DNA of 64,000 bases from JASMHC01 sp964453855 (lineage in GTDB: Bacteria; Pseudomonadota; Alphaproteobacteria; Rhodobacterales; Rhodobacteraceae): NCBI GenBank assembly GCA_964453855.1, contig CAYVRN010000002.1:18638-82637 (forward strand), written 5' to 3'. Shown here piece by piece: positions 53,327 to 61,449 of this stretch. A program made the position numbers and the translations under genes. The notes under the pieces are model-generated. The model was not told the origin of the DNA and ran no database searches. It worked only from the letters and a program-made list of their open reading frames with translations. Numbering within the stretch: position 1 is the stretch's first letter; every line of letters begins with the position of its first letter.

Positions 53327-53357
53327 TTGACAGTGGGTTACGGAAGCCGCTTCTAAT
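53327..53357 (+). promoter_or_regulatory. Candidate promoter of the DUF1989 gene cluster
   Basis: TTGACA at 53327 and TTCTAA at 53351 with an 18-base spacer, 28 bases before the ATG at 53385. It is a plausible sigma-70 promoter for the cluster; no clear operator was seen around it. Confidence 0.4.
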
Positions 53358-53384
53358 TGCATCACCGAATGCAGAGGGGGCCGC

Positions 53385-54248
53385 ATGAAACTTGATCAGC
53401 CGCAACATTCACTTCCAACCGACGCGGATATTCGAAAGGCGATTAAGCCCGTCATCTGCTATCCGCCAGAAACATTGCCAAAGCCGGATTTAGATGCCTA
53501 CAGGGCACTTCGTGCTGGTGCAGAGAAAGCGGGGCAGTTGTTAGTCGATCCGCGCGATGCAGGATGCATCGCTGTCCCTAAAGGGGCGTTTTTTCGGATT
53601 GTTTCGGTAGAAGGGTCTCAGGTCGGTGACTTGAATTTGTGGAACCTGCATGACCTGACCGAGCGGTTTTATTCGGGCAAGACACGGGCATTGCACGGCA
53701 CGCATCTGTCAACCGGAGACAGGATGTGGTCAAGCTTTCCGAGCATGCGACCGATGGCGACCATTACAGACGACACGCTGGACTGGTATGGCTTTGATGA
53801 CTTCGGTGGATCGGTACATGATGTGATCGGAACACGCTGTGATCCCTACACGGGGCGTCTGCTATCGGGATCGGATTATCACTACTGCTGTCATTCTAAT
53901 CTGACACGTGCCTTGTCCGCTCATAGTGGCCTGCCAATGTCCGAGGCCGAGATACATGTGCACGATGTTTTGAACGTTTTTATGTGCACAGGGTTCACAC
54001 GGGACACGGGGCAGTATTTCATGAAAGCCAGCCCAGTCAGGCCGGGGGACTATCTGGAGTTCTTCGCGGAAATCGACCTATTGGTCGGCCTGTCTGCGTG
54101 CCCAGGCGGAGATTGTTCTTCTGAGCACTCCTCGGATCAGTCCAAATGCCATCCCTTGTTGATTGAGGTGTGGGATCCCGGCGCTGCGGCGCGTGCAAAT
54201 CACCAAGAGCCGCCGAAGAATGCGTATTCGGGTACTCATGGCGTCTGA
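53385..54248 (+). CDS. DUF1989 (urea carboxylase-associated / CgdAB-like) protein
   Basis: A 287-residue soluble protein. It shows DUF1989 marks: AVPKGAFFRIVSVEGSQVGDLNLWN near residue 65, TLDWYGFDDFGGSVHDVIGTRCDPY near 135, YHYCCHSNL near 168 and the cysteine-rich SACPGGDCSS near 243. Pairs of DUF1989 proteins (UAAP1/2) are carboxyguanidine deiminases in guanidine breakdown, so a guanidino substrate is plausible. Here there is one copy and no urea carboxylase nearby. It heads a cluster ending in creatinase. AGAGGGGGC precedes the ATG. Confidence 0.82.
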   Translation: MKLDQPQHSLPTDADIRKAIKPVICYPPETLPKPDLDAYRALRAGAEKAGQLLVDPRDAGCIAVPKGAFFRIVSVEGSQVGDLNLWNLHDLTERFYSGKTRALHGTHLSTGDRMWSSFPSMRPMATITDDTLDWYGFDDFGGSVHDVIGTRCDPYTGRLLSGSDYHYCCHSNLTRALSAHSGLPMSEAEIHVHDVLNVFMCTGFTRDTGQYFMKASPVRPGDYLEFFAEIDLLVGLSACPGGDCSSEHSSDQSKCHPLLIEVWDPGAAARANHQEPPKNAYSGTHGV

Positions 54249-54355
54249 AACAAAGCGCCAGGTGTCGTGCCTGTCATTGACTAGTGGTGATGTACATCGA
54301 ATGCTTTCAGGAAATCTGGGTCAACTGACTGCAGACTAAAGCTAAGGAAGATATT

Positions 54356-55399
54356 ATGCTGATAATCGACAATCCGCATCGTGGTGGGGGCAAACTCGCG
54401 CCAAATGCTCCGTATCCCTCGACTGCGGCCGAGCGCGTTGCGGAGTTGTTAGGAAAATGCCCTGCCGCAGACGAAACGCCTTTGGCCGACGCATCGGCGC
54501 TTGCCCCAGTCAGTGCGCTGTGGGTTAAAGACGAACGCACTCGGATGGGGTTAGGCTCGTTTAAGGCGCTGGGGGCGGCGTATGTGATTGCGCGTCAAGC
54601 CGTCGAAGTTAGCGATGCCCCAGATGAGAACACCTTGAAGGGACGCACTTATGTAACAGCGAGCGCTGGGAATCATGGGATGAGTGTCGCCGCCGGAGCG
54701 CGCATTTTTGGAGCTGAGGCTCACGTCTACATCGCCGAGACAGTTCCGGAAAGCTTCGCGGACCGCTTGCGCGCACAAGGCGCAACTCCCGTGCGTGCGG
54801 GGCACAACTATGCGGCATCTATGCAGTCAGCAGCCCAAGCAGCCAGGGATAATGGTTGGACGCTTTTGTCTGACAGCTCGTGGGATGGATATACAGACTT
54901 ACCCCATACTTTGATGGAGGGATATCTTCAGATGGCAGCAGAAGCTGTGCGACAATGTCCCGAGGTTCCAACGCATATTTTCCTACAAGCTGGCGTGGGT
55001 GGCTTGGCTGGGGCGGTGGCGGCTTATGCGCGCAAGGCTTGGGGGGACGCAGCTGTAATTGTCGTGGTGGAGCCGGACGCAGCCCCGGCATTGCAAGCCA
55101 GCATTCAGGCCGGAAAGTGCGTATTCGCCGATGGTCCCGACAGCATCATGGGGCGTTTGGATTGTAAAGAACCATCGCTAATTGCCTTGAATGGGTTAGC
55201 CCGAGACGCAGATTATTTTCTAACGCTTAGTGATGATGAGGTTGAAATGCATTTGCCCGCTTTGGCGGCTGCAGAGCTTGCAACCACGGCTTCGGGCGGG
55301 GCAGGTATTGCTGCAGCAATGACGCCGGAGGTGCGTGACCGCCTTCAAATCTCACCTCAATCCCGGGTCCTGTGTTTCCTATCTGAGGTGCCAGAATGA
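54356..55399 (+). CDS. Diaminopropionate ammonia-lyase-like PLP enzyme
   Basis: A 347-residue fold-type II PLP enzyme. The PLP lysine is in MGLGSFKALGAAYVIA near residue 65. TASAGNHGMSVAAGARIFG near 101, LSDSSWDGYTDLP near 170, IFLQAGVGGLAGAVAAYA near 205 and VVEPDAAPAL near 233 match the diaminopropionate ammonia-lyase (DpaL) family more than serine/threonine dehydratases. Known members split 2,3-diaminopropionate into pyruvate and ammonia. Its stop overlaps the next gene by four bases. The real substrate is uncertain; the context suggests amino acid release from a larger compound. Confidence 0.8.
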   Translation: MLIIDNPHRGGGKLAPNAPYPSTAAERVAELLGKCPAADETPLADASALAPVSALWVKDERTRMGLGSFKALGAAYVIARQAVEVSDAPDENTLKGRTYVTASAGNHGMSVAAGARIFGAEAHVYIAETVPESFADRLRAQGATPVRAGHNYAASMQSAAQAARDNGWTLLSDSSWDGYTDLPHTLMEGYLQMAAEAVRQCPEVPTHIFLQAGVGGLAGAVAAYARKAWGDAAVIVVVEPDAAPALQASIQAGKCVFADGPDSIMGRLDCKEPSLIALNGLARDADYFLTLSDDEVEMHLPALAAAELATTASGGAGIAAAMTPEVRDRLQISPQSRVLCFLSEVPE

Positions 55400-56529
55400 G
55401 AGGATTTGAACAATCCGAATTCGAAGCCAGAACCAAGCGTGCTCAGGCGCTAATGGCGCAGCATGATCTTGCGGCACTGCTTTTAACGACCGAACAGGAA
55501 GTACGCTATTTCACGGGTTACCTAACACGCTTTTGGGAAAGCCCGACGCGTCCGTGGTTTCTGATCGTTCCAGCGTCGGGAAAGCCGGTTGCCGTCATCC
55601 CTTCCATCGGGGCGGCGTTGATGAGGCAGACGTGGATTGATGATATTCGAACTTGGAGCTCGCCTGACTTGAAGGACGATGGCGTGACACTCTTGGCTGA
55701 CACGCTGAATGAAATTGTGCCGGATGGTCATATCGGCACTCCGGATATGCATGAAACCCATTTGCGGATGCCGCTCAAGGACATGCGCCGACTGTCTCGC
55801 AAGGTAAAGCTCGCATCTGATTTTGGAATCATTCGCAGCCTTCGGATGGTCAAGTCAGATGCCGAGATCGCTAAAATCGCGCGCGCCTGTGAAATAGCGG
55901 GTAGTGCCTTTGCGCGTGTATCCGAGATAGCCACCGAAGGTGTTCCACTTGAGACAGTATTCAGGAAGTTCCAGATGCTGTGCCTCGAAGAAGGTGCTGA
56001 CTGGGTGCCTTATGTTGCCGGGGGCGCAGATCAGGGAGGTTATGCAGATGTCATCTCGCCCGCCAGCGAAATGCCTTTGTCAGCAGGCGATGTTCTTATG
56101 TTGGACACGGGGTTGGTTTGGGATGGGTATTTCTCGGACTTCGACAGAAATTGGTCTATCGGTCCGGCCAGCCAAGCGGTTAAGGATGCCCATGCGCGAT
56201 TGATAGAGGCATCTGATGCAGCATTCGAAGTCGCACGGGCAGGGGCAACGGCCGCAGATTTGTTTCATGCGATGAACGATGTTTTGACCCGCGATGCTGA
56301 AGGCACGGATGCCGGTCGATTGGGCCATGGGTTGGGCATGTCATTGACTGAGTGGCCGTCGTTGATACCTTCTGATAATTCTGTATTGGAGCCGGGAATG
56401 GTTCTGACCCTTGAGCCGGGGATCTCGGTTGGGAACAAGATCTTGGTGCATGAAGAAAATATCGTGATCACGGATAGCGCACCATATTTTCTGAGCCCCC
56501 GCAAGACAGCGGAGTTGCCCGAGCTATGA
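55396..56529 (+). CDS. M24 family (Xaa-Pro peptidase/creatinase-fold) hydrolase
   Basis: A 377-residue pita-bread-fold protein. The two-metal site residues are conserved in order: VLMLDTGLVWDGYFSDFDRNW near residue 236, RLGHGLGMSLTEWP near 310, VLTLEPG near 337 and VHEENIVI near 352. So it is probably a metal-dependent amidase or peptidase, unlike creatinase, which keeps no metals. The N-terminal creatinase-type domain begins ARTKRAQALMAQHDLAALLL. The family includes ectoine hydrolase DoeA/EutD; this one could be similar, but it is not closely identifiable. It is coupled by ATGA to both neighbours. Confidence 0.85.
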   Translation: MRGFEQSEFEARTKRAQALMAQHDLAALLLTTEQEVRYFTGYLTRFWESPTRPWFLIVPASGKPVAVIPSIGAALMRQTWIDDIRTWSSPDLKDDGVTLLADTLNEIVPDGHIGTPDMHETHLRMPLKDMRRLSRKVKLASDFGIIRSLRMVKSDAEIAKIARACEIAGSAFARVSEIATEGVPLETVFRKFQMLCLEEGADWVPYVAGGADQGGYADVISPASEMPLSAGDVLMLDTGLVWDGYFSDFDRNWSIGPASQAVKDAHARLIEASDAAFEVARAGATAADLFHAMNDVLTRDAEGTDAGRLGHGLGMSLTEWPSLIPSDNSVLEPGMVLTLEPGISVGNKILVHEENIVITDSAPYFLSPRKTAELPEL

Positions 56530-57236
56530 CGAAAATTCCATACAACTTTGTTTCGGACGACAATCAACCTTTGCCCATCGGGATGATCGTTCTGCAGACC
56601 GACGAAACAGTCGAGCCAGAATTCAAACGCTACTTTGCAGATGATCCAACCCCGATGTATGTAACTCGGATACCAAGCGGGCTGGAGGTCACTCCGGACA
56701 GTTTGTCAGAAATGCAAAAATATTTACCTGCTGCCGCCGATTTGCTTCCCAAAGCGCGCCCATATTCGGTTGTCGGTTACGGATGCACTTCAGCCAGTTC
56801 TATAATTGGCTCAGAAGAGGTGGAGAGACTTGTCCAGACAAAGTGTGATGCTCAGGCTGTCACCAATCCTCTCCGAGCTGCCGTCGCCCATGCTGCTCAC
56901 ATTGGAATATCAAAACTAGCCTTGCTGTCCCCTTATATAGAGGACGTGAATATCCCATTGCGCAGAGCTTTTGCCGAAAACGGGCTATCAACGGATGTAT
57001 TCGGGACTTTCGCGGAAAGTGAGGAATCCAAGGTCGTCAGAATTGCTCAAAACTCTATAATCGAGGCCGCCACCCAATTGGGAAATGATTTGAGTATTGA
57101 GGGAGTGTTTCTGAGCTGTACGAACCTGCGTACGATAGACGCAATTCCGGAAATCGAGAGACGATTGGGGAAACCTGTACTGTCTAGTAACCGGTCATTA
57201 GCTTGGCATATAAAGCATTTGGCGACGGATTCCTGA
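56526..57236 (+). CDS. Asp/Glu racemase-family protein (maleate isomerase/EutA-like)
   Basis: A 236-residue protein. The two cysteines expected in this two-fold enzyme family are in VVGYGCTSASSIIGSEEV near residue 85 and FLSCTNLRTIDAIPEIE near 199. The layout (PIGMIVLQTDETVEPEFKRY at the N-terminus, AVTNPLRAAVAHAAHIG near 115) is of arylmalonate decarboxylase/maleate isomerase/EutA proteins. The reaction could be racemisation, isomerisation or decarboxylation. It is the fourth gene of a tightly overlapping set of three (after the DUF1989 gene), followed by the transporter. Confidence 0.82.
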   Translation: MTKIPYNFVSDDNQPLPIGMIVLQTDETVEPEFKRYFADDPTPMYVTRIPSGLEVTPDSLSEMQKYLPAAADLLPKARPYSVVGYGCTSASSIIGSEEVERLVQTKCDAQAVTNPLRAAVAHAAHIGISKLALLSPYIEDVNIPLRRAFAENGLSTDVFGTFAESEESKVVRIAQNSIIEAATQLGNDLSIEGVFLSCTNLRTIDAIPEIERRLGKPVLSSNRSLAWHIKHLATDS

Positions 57237-57354
57237 TGTTTTATGTCGTTTATAGCTACATAAACTTGGGAAAATGGTTGAATCTCGGTTGTGAGGGTGT
57301 TGTACTCACCCTTAAATAAACAAACAAATGGTCAAAGACCAACAGGGGGAAAGC

Positions 57355-58458
57355 GTGGCCTACTTGGCAAACGACTCTTCGTTCGTATCATTCGAACGGG
57401 TGCAAAAATCGTATGATGGCGAAACTCTTGTGGTGAAGGACTTGAACCTTTCCATGCCAAAAGGCGAGTTTCTGACAATGCTTGGGCCATCTGGGTCCGG
57501 TAAAACAACGTGTTTGATGATGCTGGCTGGCTTCGAAACTGCCACACACGGCGAGATCTTGTTGGATGGTGTTTCGATCAACAATATTCCGCCGCACAAA
57601 CGCGGTATCGGGATGGTGTTTCAGAACTACGCACTGTTCCCTCACATGACTGTTGCAGAGAACCTAGCTTTCCCACTTGAAGTCCGAAAAATGGGCAAGA
57701 GTGTGCGTGAAGAAAAGGTTAAGCGGGCCTTGGATATGGTCCAAATGGGTGCATTCGGAGGTCGTCGTCCGGCTCAACTTTCCGGTGGACAGCAGCAGCG
57801 AATAGCTTTGGCACGTGCGCTTGTTTTCGAGCCCGAGCTGGTCTTAATGGACGAACCACTCGGCGCGCTCGACAAACAGTTGCGTGAGCACATGCAGTTT
57901 GAGATTACACGTTTAGCGCATAATCTGGGTATTACCACAGTCTACGTGACCCACGATCAAACCGAAGCTCTGACCATGTCAGACCGAGTTGCGGTATTTG
58001 ACGACGGCCGAATTCAGCAACTCGCTCCGCCAGACAAGCTCTATGAAGAGCCAGAGAATAGTTTCGTTGCCCAGTTTATTGGCGAAAACAATACGTTGGA
58101 AGGCGTCGTTACCGAAATCAAAAGCGATGAGCTGTGTGAGGTAAAGCTGGACGATGGTGAAATCATCGATGCCAAACCGGTAAATGTTTCCAAGGTCGGA
58201 GACCGCACACGTGTTTCGATCCGCCCAGAACGCGTTGAAATGAACAAAGATCGCCTACAAGAAGGCGCGCATACGCTTAAAGCCGAAGTGCTCGAGTTCA
58301 TATATATGGGCGACATCTTTCGTACTCGCCTTCGGGTCGCAGGAAATGAAGACTTTGTCGTTAAAACCCGTAACGCGCCTGATCAGGCGCGACTTGAACC
58401 GGGTGCACAAGTTGAAATCGGTTGGTTGCCAAGCGATTGTCGGGCGCTTGACGCCTGA
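57355..58458 (+). CDS. ABC transporter ATPase, PotA-type
   Basis: A 367-residue ABC ATPase of the polyamine/opine/iron importer group. Walker A GPSGSGKTTCLMMLAG lies near residue 43, VFQNYALFPHMTVAENLAFPLEV near 85, signature LSGGQQQRIALARALVFEP near 145, Walker B LVLMDEPLGALD near 165 and the C-terminal TOBE part (about 260-365) ends IGWLPSDCRALDA. A GTG at 57355 with AGGGGGA before it is preferred to the ATG at 57328, which has no ribosome site. It energises the transporter made by the next three genes. Confidence 0.9.
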   Translation: MAYLANDSSFVSFERVQKSYDGETLVVKDLNLSMPKGEFLTMLGPSGSGKTTCLMMLAGFETATHGEILLDGVSINNIPPHKRGIGMVFQNYALFPHMTVAENLAFPLEVRKMGKSVREEKVKRALDMVQMGAFGGRRPAQLSGGQQQRIALARALVFEPELVLMDEPLGALDKQLREHMQFEITRLAHNLGITTVYVTHDQTEALTMSDRVAVFDDGRIQQLAPPDKLYEEPENSFVAQFIGENNTLEGVVTEIKSDELCEVKLDDGEIIDAKPVNVSKVGDRTRVSIRPERVEMNKDRLQEGAHTLKAEVLEFIYMGDIFRTRLRVAGNEDFVVKTRNAPDQARLEPGAQVEIGWLPSDCRALDA

Positions 58459-58569
58459 TCAGGATATCTTGCGGGCGGCTGCAATGCGCAATTTCGCCCC
58501 CAAGTTTTCGGGTAAACCCGTGACCCGACATTCAAAATGGAAATCACGGAGTTCTATAGGGAGACTCAA

Positions 58570-59673
58570 ATGAAATCGACCAAATTTCTCATGGCTGTTT
58601 CGGCTCTGTCGCTAGCTGCAGGTACCGCTGCAACTGCTGACGACATGACACTGGTCAGCTGGGGTGGTGCGTATCAAAAAAGCCAAATCAACGCATATGC
58701 GGATCCGTATGCTGCGATGAACGAAGGCGTCACCATCACCTGGGACGAAAGCTCGGCTGAAGCCGTTGCTAAACTGCGAGCGATGAATGAAGCAGGCAAC
58801 ATCACCTGGGACGTTGTAGACGTGGTTGCAGCAGACGCGCTGCGTCTGTGTGACGAAGGTCTGGCGATGGAAATCGATCCGGAAGAGCATCTGGCTCCTG
58901 CGCCGGATGGCACATCGGCAGAAGATGACTTTGGCGACCTTCTGGTTGGAGACTGCTTTATTCCGCAGATCGTTTACTCTACCACCTTTGGTTACCGCAC
59001 CGATATGGTTCCAGAAGGTGCCGAAGCCCCCAACGACATCTGCGATGTCTTTGATTTGGAAACGTATCCAGGTATGCGCTCGCTTGAAAAGCGTCCGATC
59101 AACAACGTTGAATGGGCACTGCTTTGTGACGGCGTAGCAAAAGAAGACGTTTATGACGTTTTGGCAACCGAAGAAGGTCAAGAGCAGGCTCTTGCCAAGC
59201 TCGACACCATCCGCGACAGCGTGATCTGGTGGTCGGCAGGTGCTGACACACCTCAGCTTCTAGCTGATGGCGAGGTCTTCATCGGTTCGACCTACAACGG
59301 TCGTCTGTTCGCAGCGATCGAAGAACAAGGTCAGCCAATCGGCATGATGTGGGACGCACAGGTATTTGACCTTGACGGCTGGATCATTCCGGAAGGTCTG
59401 TCGGAAGAACGTCTGGCACGTGCGCTTGACTTCGTCTACTTTGCAACGGACACCCAGCGTCTGGCAGATCAGGCCAAGTACATCTCGTACGGTCCGGCGC
59501 GTCTGTCTTCGGCTCCGCTGGTTGGAAAGCACGAATCGCTTGGTATCGAAATGGCACCACATATGCCAACCGATCCTGAAAACGCCAAGAACACGTTCCT
59601 TTACAACTACGAGTTCTGGGCTGACTATCGCGACGACATCGACGCGAAATTCCAGGCATGGCTTGCTAACTAA
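58570..59673 (+). CDS. Periplasmic substrate-binding protein, PotD/PotF-type
   Basis: A 367-residue periplasmic protein with a clear signal peptide (MKSTKFLMAVSALSLAAGTA, cleavage near residue 22 before DDMTLVSWGG). The Type II fold begins TLVSWGGAYQKSQINAYADPY, with WDVVDVVAADALRLCDEGLA near residue 80, YSTTFGYRTDM near 132 and STYNGRLFAAIEE near 235. The family binds polyamines and related compounds; the ligand is unknown here. A strong hairpin follows before the permease genes. Confidence 0.92.
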   Translation: MKSTKFLMAVSALSLAAGTAATADDMTLVSWGGAYQKSQINAYADPYAAMNEGVTITWDESSAEAVAKLRAMNEAGNITWDVVDVVAADALRLCDEGLAMEIDPEEHLAPAPDGTSAEDDFGDLLVGDCFIPQIVYSTTFGYRTDMVPEGAEAPNDICDVFDLETYPGMRSLEKRPINNVEWALLCDGVAKEDVYDVLATEEGQEQALAKLDTIRDSVIWWSAGADTPQLLADGEVFIGSTYNGRLFAAIEEQGQPIGMMWDAQVFDLDGWIIPEGLSEERLARALDFVYFATDTQRLADQAKYISYGPARLSSAPLVGKHESLGIEMAPHMPTDPENAKNTFLYNYEFWADYRDDIDAKFQAWLAN

Positions 59674-59690
59674 TAGCGCCTAACGCTTTT

Positions 59691-59714
59691 GAAGGGGGCC
59701 ATCCGGCCCCCTTC
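59691..59714 (+). other. Hairpin between the binding protein and permease genes
   Basis: Perfect 10-bp stem GAAGGGGGCC / GGCCCCCTTC with an ATCC loop, 18 bases after the binding protein stop. No T run follows, so it may protect the upstream message or weakly attenuate read-through. This would give more binding protein than permease. Confidence 0.75.
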
Positions 59715-59778
59715 AATCCAAATTTGTTTGGACCTTTATAAATCCGAAAAGACCAAAAACGGCGGCAACGGGGACACT

Positions 59779-61446
59779 ATGAGTGACGCAACACAAAACG
59801 GGCCAATGCTGGCGGCTGACGGTACACCGTTAAAAATAAGTCTGGCACGGGCACTACGGCGGCAGAAAATCAGAGCTTTGTTGCTGATCGCACCATTGCT
59901 TATTTTCGTAATGGTGACTTTTATCATTCCGATTGCCTCTATGTTGTTCCGATCTGTGGAAAATCAGATCGTATCGAACACAATGCCTGGTGTTGTTGTC
60001 GCTCTGGAAGACTGGGACAATTCCAACGGTGAGTTGCCTGACGAAGACGTATTTATGAACCTCTTCTTCGACCTGTTTAAAGCGGCTGAAGCCAAAGAGC
60101 ATACAAAGCTTGGTAGCCGTCTAAATTATGAAAGCACGGGCTCCGCATCTTTGTTCCGTACCTCGGGTCGGAAATTGGGAGACATTGGAGAGCTTTGGCA
60201 AGACGAGATCGAAGATATCAATAAAGCCTTCAAAAAGGGTGAGTTCTGGTATGAGATGATGTCCGGAGGCGGTGCCAACGACCTACTGGAAGAGCGCCGT
60301 GTTTATTGGCAAGAACTCACAGGCGACCCTTTCGAGGGAGAGGTCGGCATAGCCCTGTCATCTAAGATGGCCGAGATGCTGCCCTTGACGACAATTGCCT
60401 ATGCGGATTGGGCTATTTTCGAGGCCATCGAAGACGGCAAAGATATTTCCAAGCGCGACCCGTGGGAAGCGGTCTATGCGGCACTTGGACTGGATCTTCG
60501 TAACGCGGGTACAGTCGCTGCGATAAATGCCTATACCGGAGTAGGGGCCGAAGAGCTTCAGGATTTGACATCGAACTTAAGTCAAATGCCCAGTACAACG
60601 TTCAAAGCCGAATTCGCCGCATTGGATGAAGATTGGGTCGATATTGAAATCTGGCAGACAATCAAGATCTACAGCTCGGAGTACACGTCGGGTTACTTTT
60701 TGAACGCAATCGACATGAAAAAAGGTGTCGAAGGAGCTGAAGCACGGCCCGATAACCAGCAGATATACATCAAACTTTTCAAGCGTACGATTTGGATGTC
60801 TTTGCTGATCACATTTAGCTGCATTTTGCTGGGTTACCCGGTGGCATGGATATTGGCGAATCTTCCAATGAGAAGCGCCAACGTCCTGATGATCCTCGTT
60901 CTGCTTCCATTCTGGACTTCATTGCTTGTGCGGACCAGTGCTTGGAAGGTGCTTCTGCAGCAGCAGGGGGTGATCAACGAAATCCTAGTGTGGCTTGGCT
61001 TCGTTGATGATGCGAACCGTTTGATACTAATGAACAACTCGACGGGTACGATCATTGCAATGACTCATATCCTTCTGCCATTCATGATCCTTCCGCTATA
61101 TTCGGTCATGAAAACGGTGCCACCCAGCTACTTGCGCGCGGCGCGTAGCTTAGGTGCTACCAACTGGACAGCCTTTTGGAGAGTGTATTTCCCGCAATCA
61201 GTTCCTGGAATTGGCGCGGGTTCGATCCTCGTATTCATTCTTGCAATCGGTTATTACATCACGCCTGAAATCGTGGGCGGTACCGACGGTGTCTTTATTT
61301 CGAACCGGATTGCCTATCACATTTCCAGCTCGCTCAACTGGGGCCTCGCGGCCGCCTTGGGCACAATCCTGCTGGCTGTGGTTCTAATCCTGTATTGGCT
61401 CTACGATCGTATCGTAGGCATCGACAATGTAAAATTGGGGGGCTGA
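59779..61446 (+). CDS. ABC transporter permease, PotB-type with a large periplasmic insert
   Basis: A 555-residue permease, nearly twice PotB length. After helix 1 (about residues 33-55, ALLLIAPLLIFVMVTFIIP) comes a soluble, acidic domain of about 280 residues (58-335). The usual core follows from about 338, with TISWMSLLITFSC-like helices, RTSAWKVLL near 380 and the coupling loop YLRAARSLGATNWTAFWRVYFPQSVPG near 450. The ATG at 59779 is chosen over an upstream one because MSDATQNG has a GGGG before it. The insert may gate or bind substrate, as the MalF periplasmic loop does. Confidence 0.88.
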   Translation: MSDATQNGPMLAADGTPLKISLARALRRQKIRALLLIAPLLIFVMVTFIIPIASMLFRSVENQIVSNTMPGVVVALEDWDNSNGELPDEDVFMNLFFDLFKAAEAKEHTKLGSRLNYESTGSASLFRTSGRKLGDIGELWQDEIEDINKAFKKGEFWYEMMSGGGANDLLEERRVYWQELTGDPFEGEVGIALSSKMAEMLPLTTIAYADWAIFEAIEDGKDISKRDPWEAVYAALGLDLRNAGTVAAINAYTGVGAEELQDLTSNLSQMPSTTFKAEFAALDEDWVDIEIWQTIKIYSSEYTSGYFLNAIDMKKGVEGAEARPDNQQIYIKLFKRTIWMSLLITFSCILLGYPVAWILANLPMRSANVLMILVLLPFWTSLLVRTSAWKVLLQQQGVINEILVWLGFVDDANRLILMNNSTGTIIAMTHILLPFMILPLYSVMKTVPPSYLRAARSLGATNWTAFWRVYFPQSVPGIGAGSILVFILAIGYYITPEIVGGTDGVFISNRIAYHISSSLNWGLAAALGTILLAVVLILYWLYDRIVGIDNVKLGG

Positions 61447-61449
61447 TCC

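Noticed and set aside
53262..53384. A guanidine riboswitch before the DUF1989 gene, suggested by the guanidino context.
   Set aside because: The region is short, and I see no conserved ykkC or mini-ykkC elements such as paired ACGR loops.
57260..57320. A possible small hairpin (GGGTG / CACCC) before the ABC ATPase gene as a terminator or riboswitch.
   Set aside because: The stem is five bases with no T run, and no riboswitch consensus was recognised.
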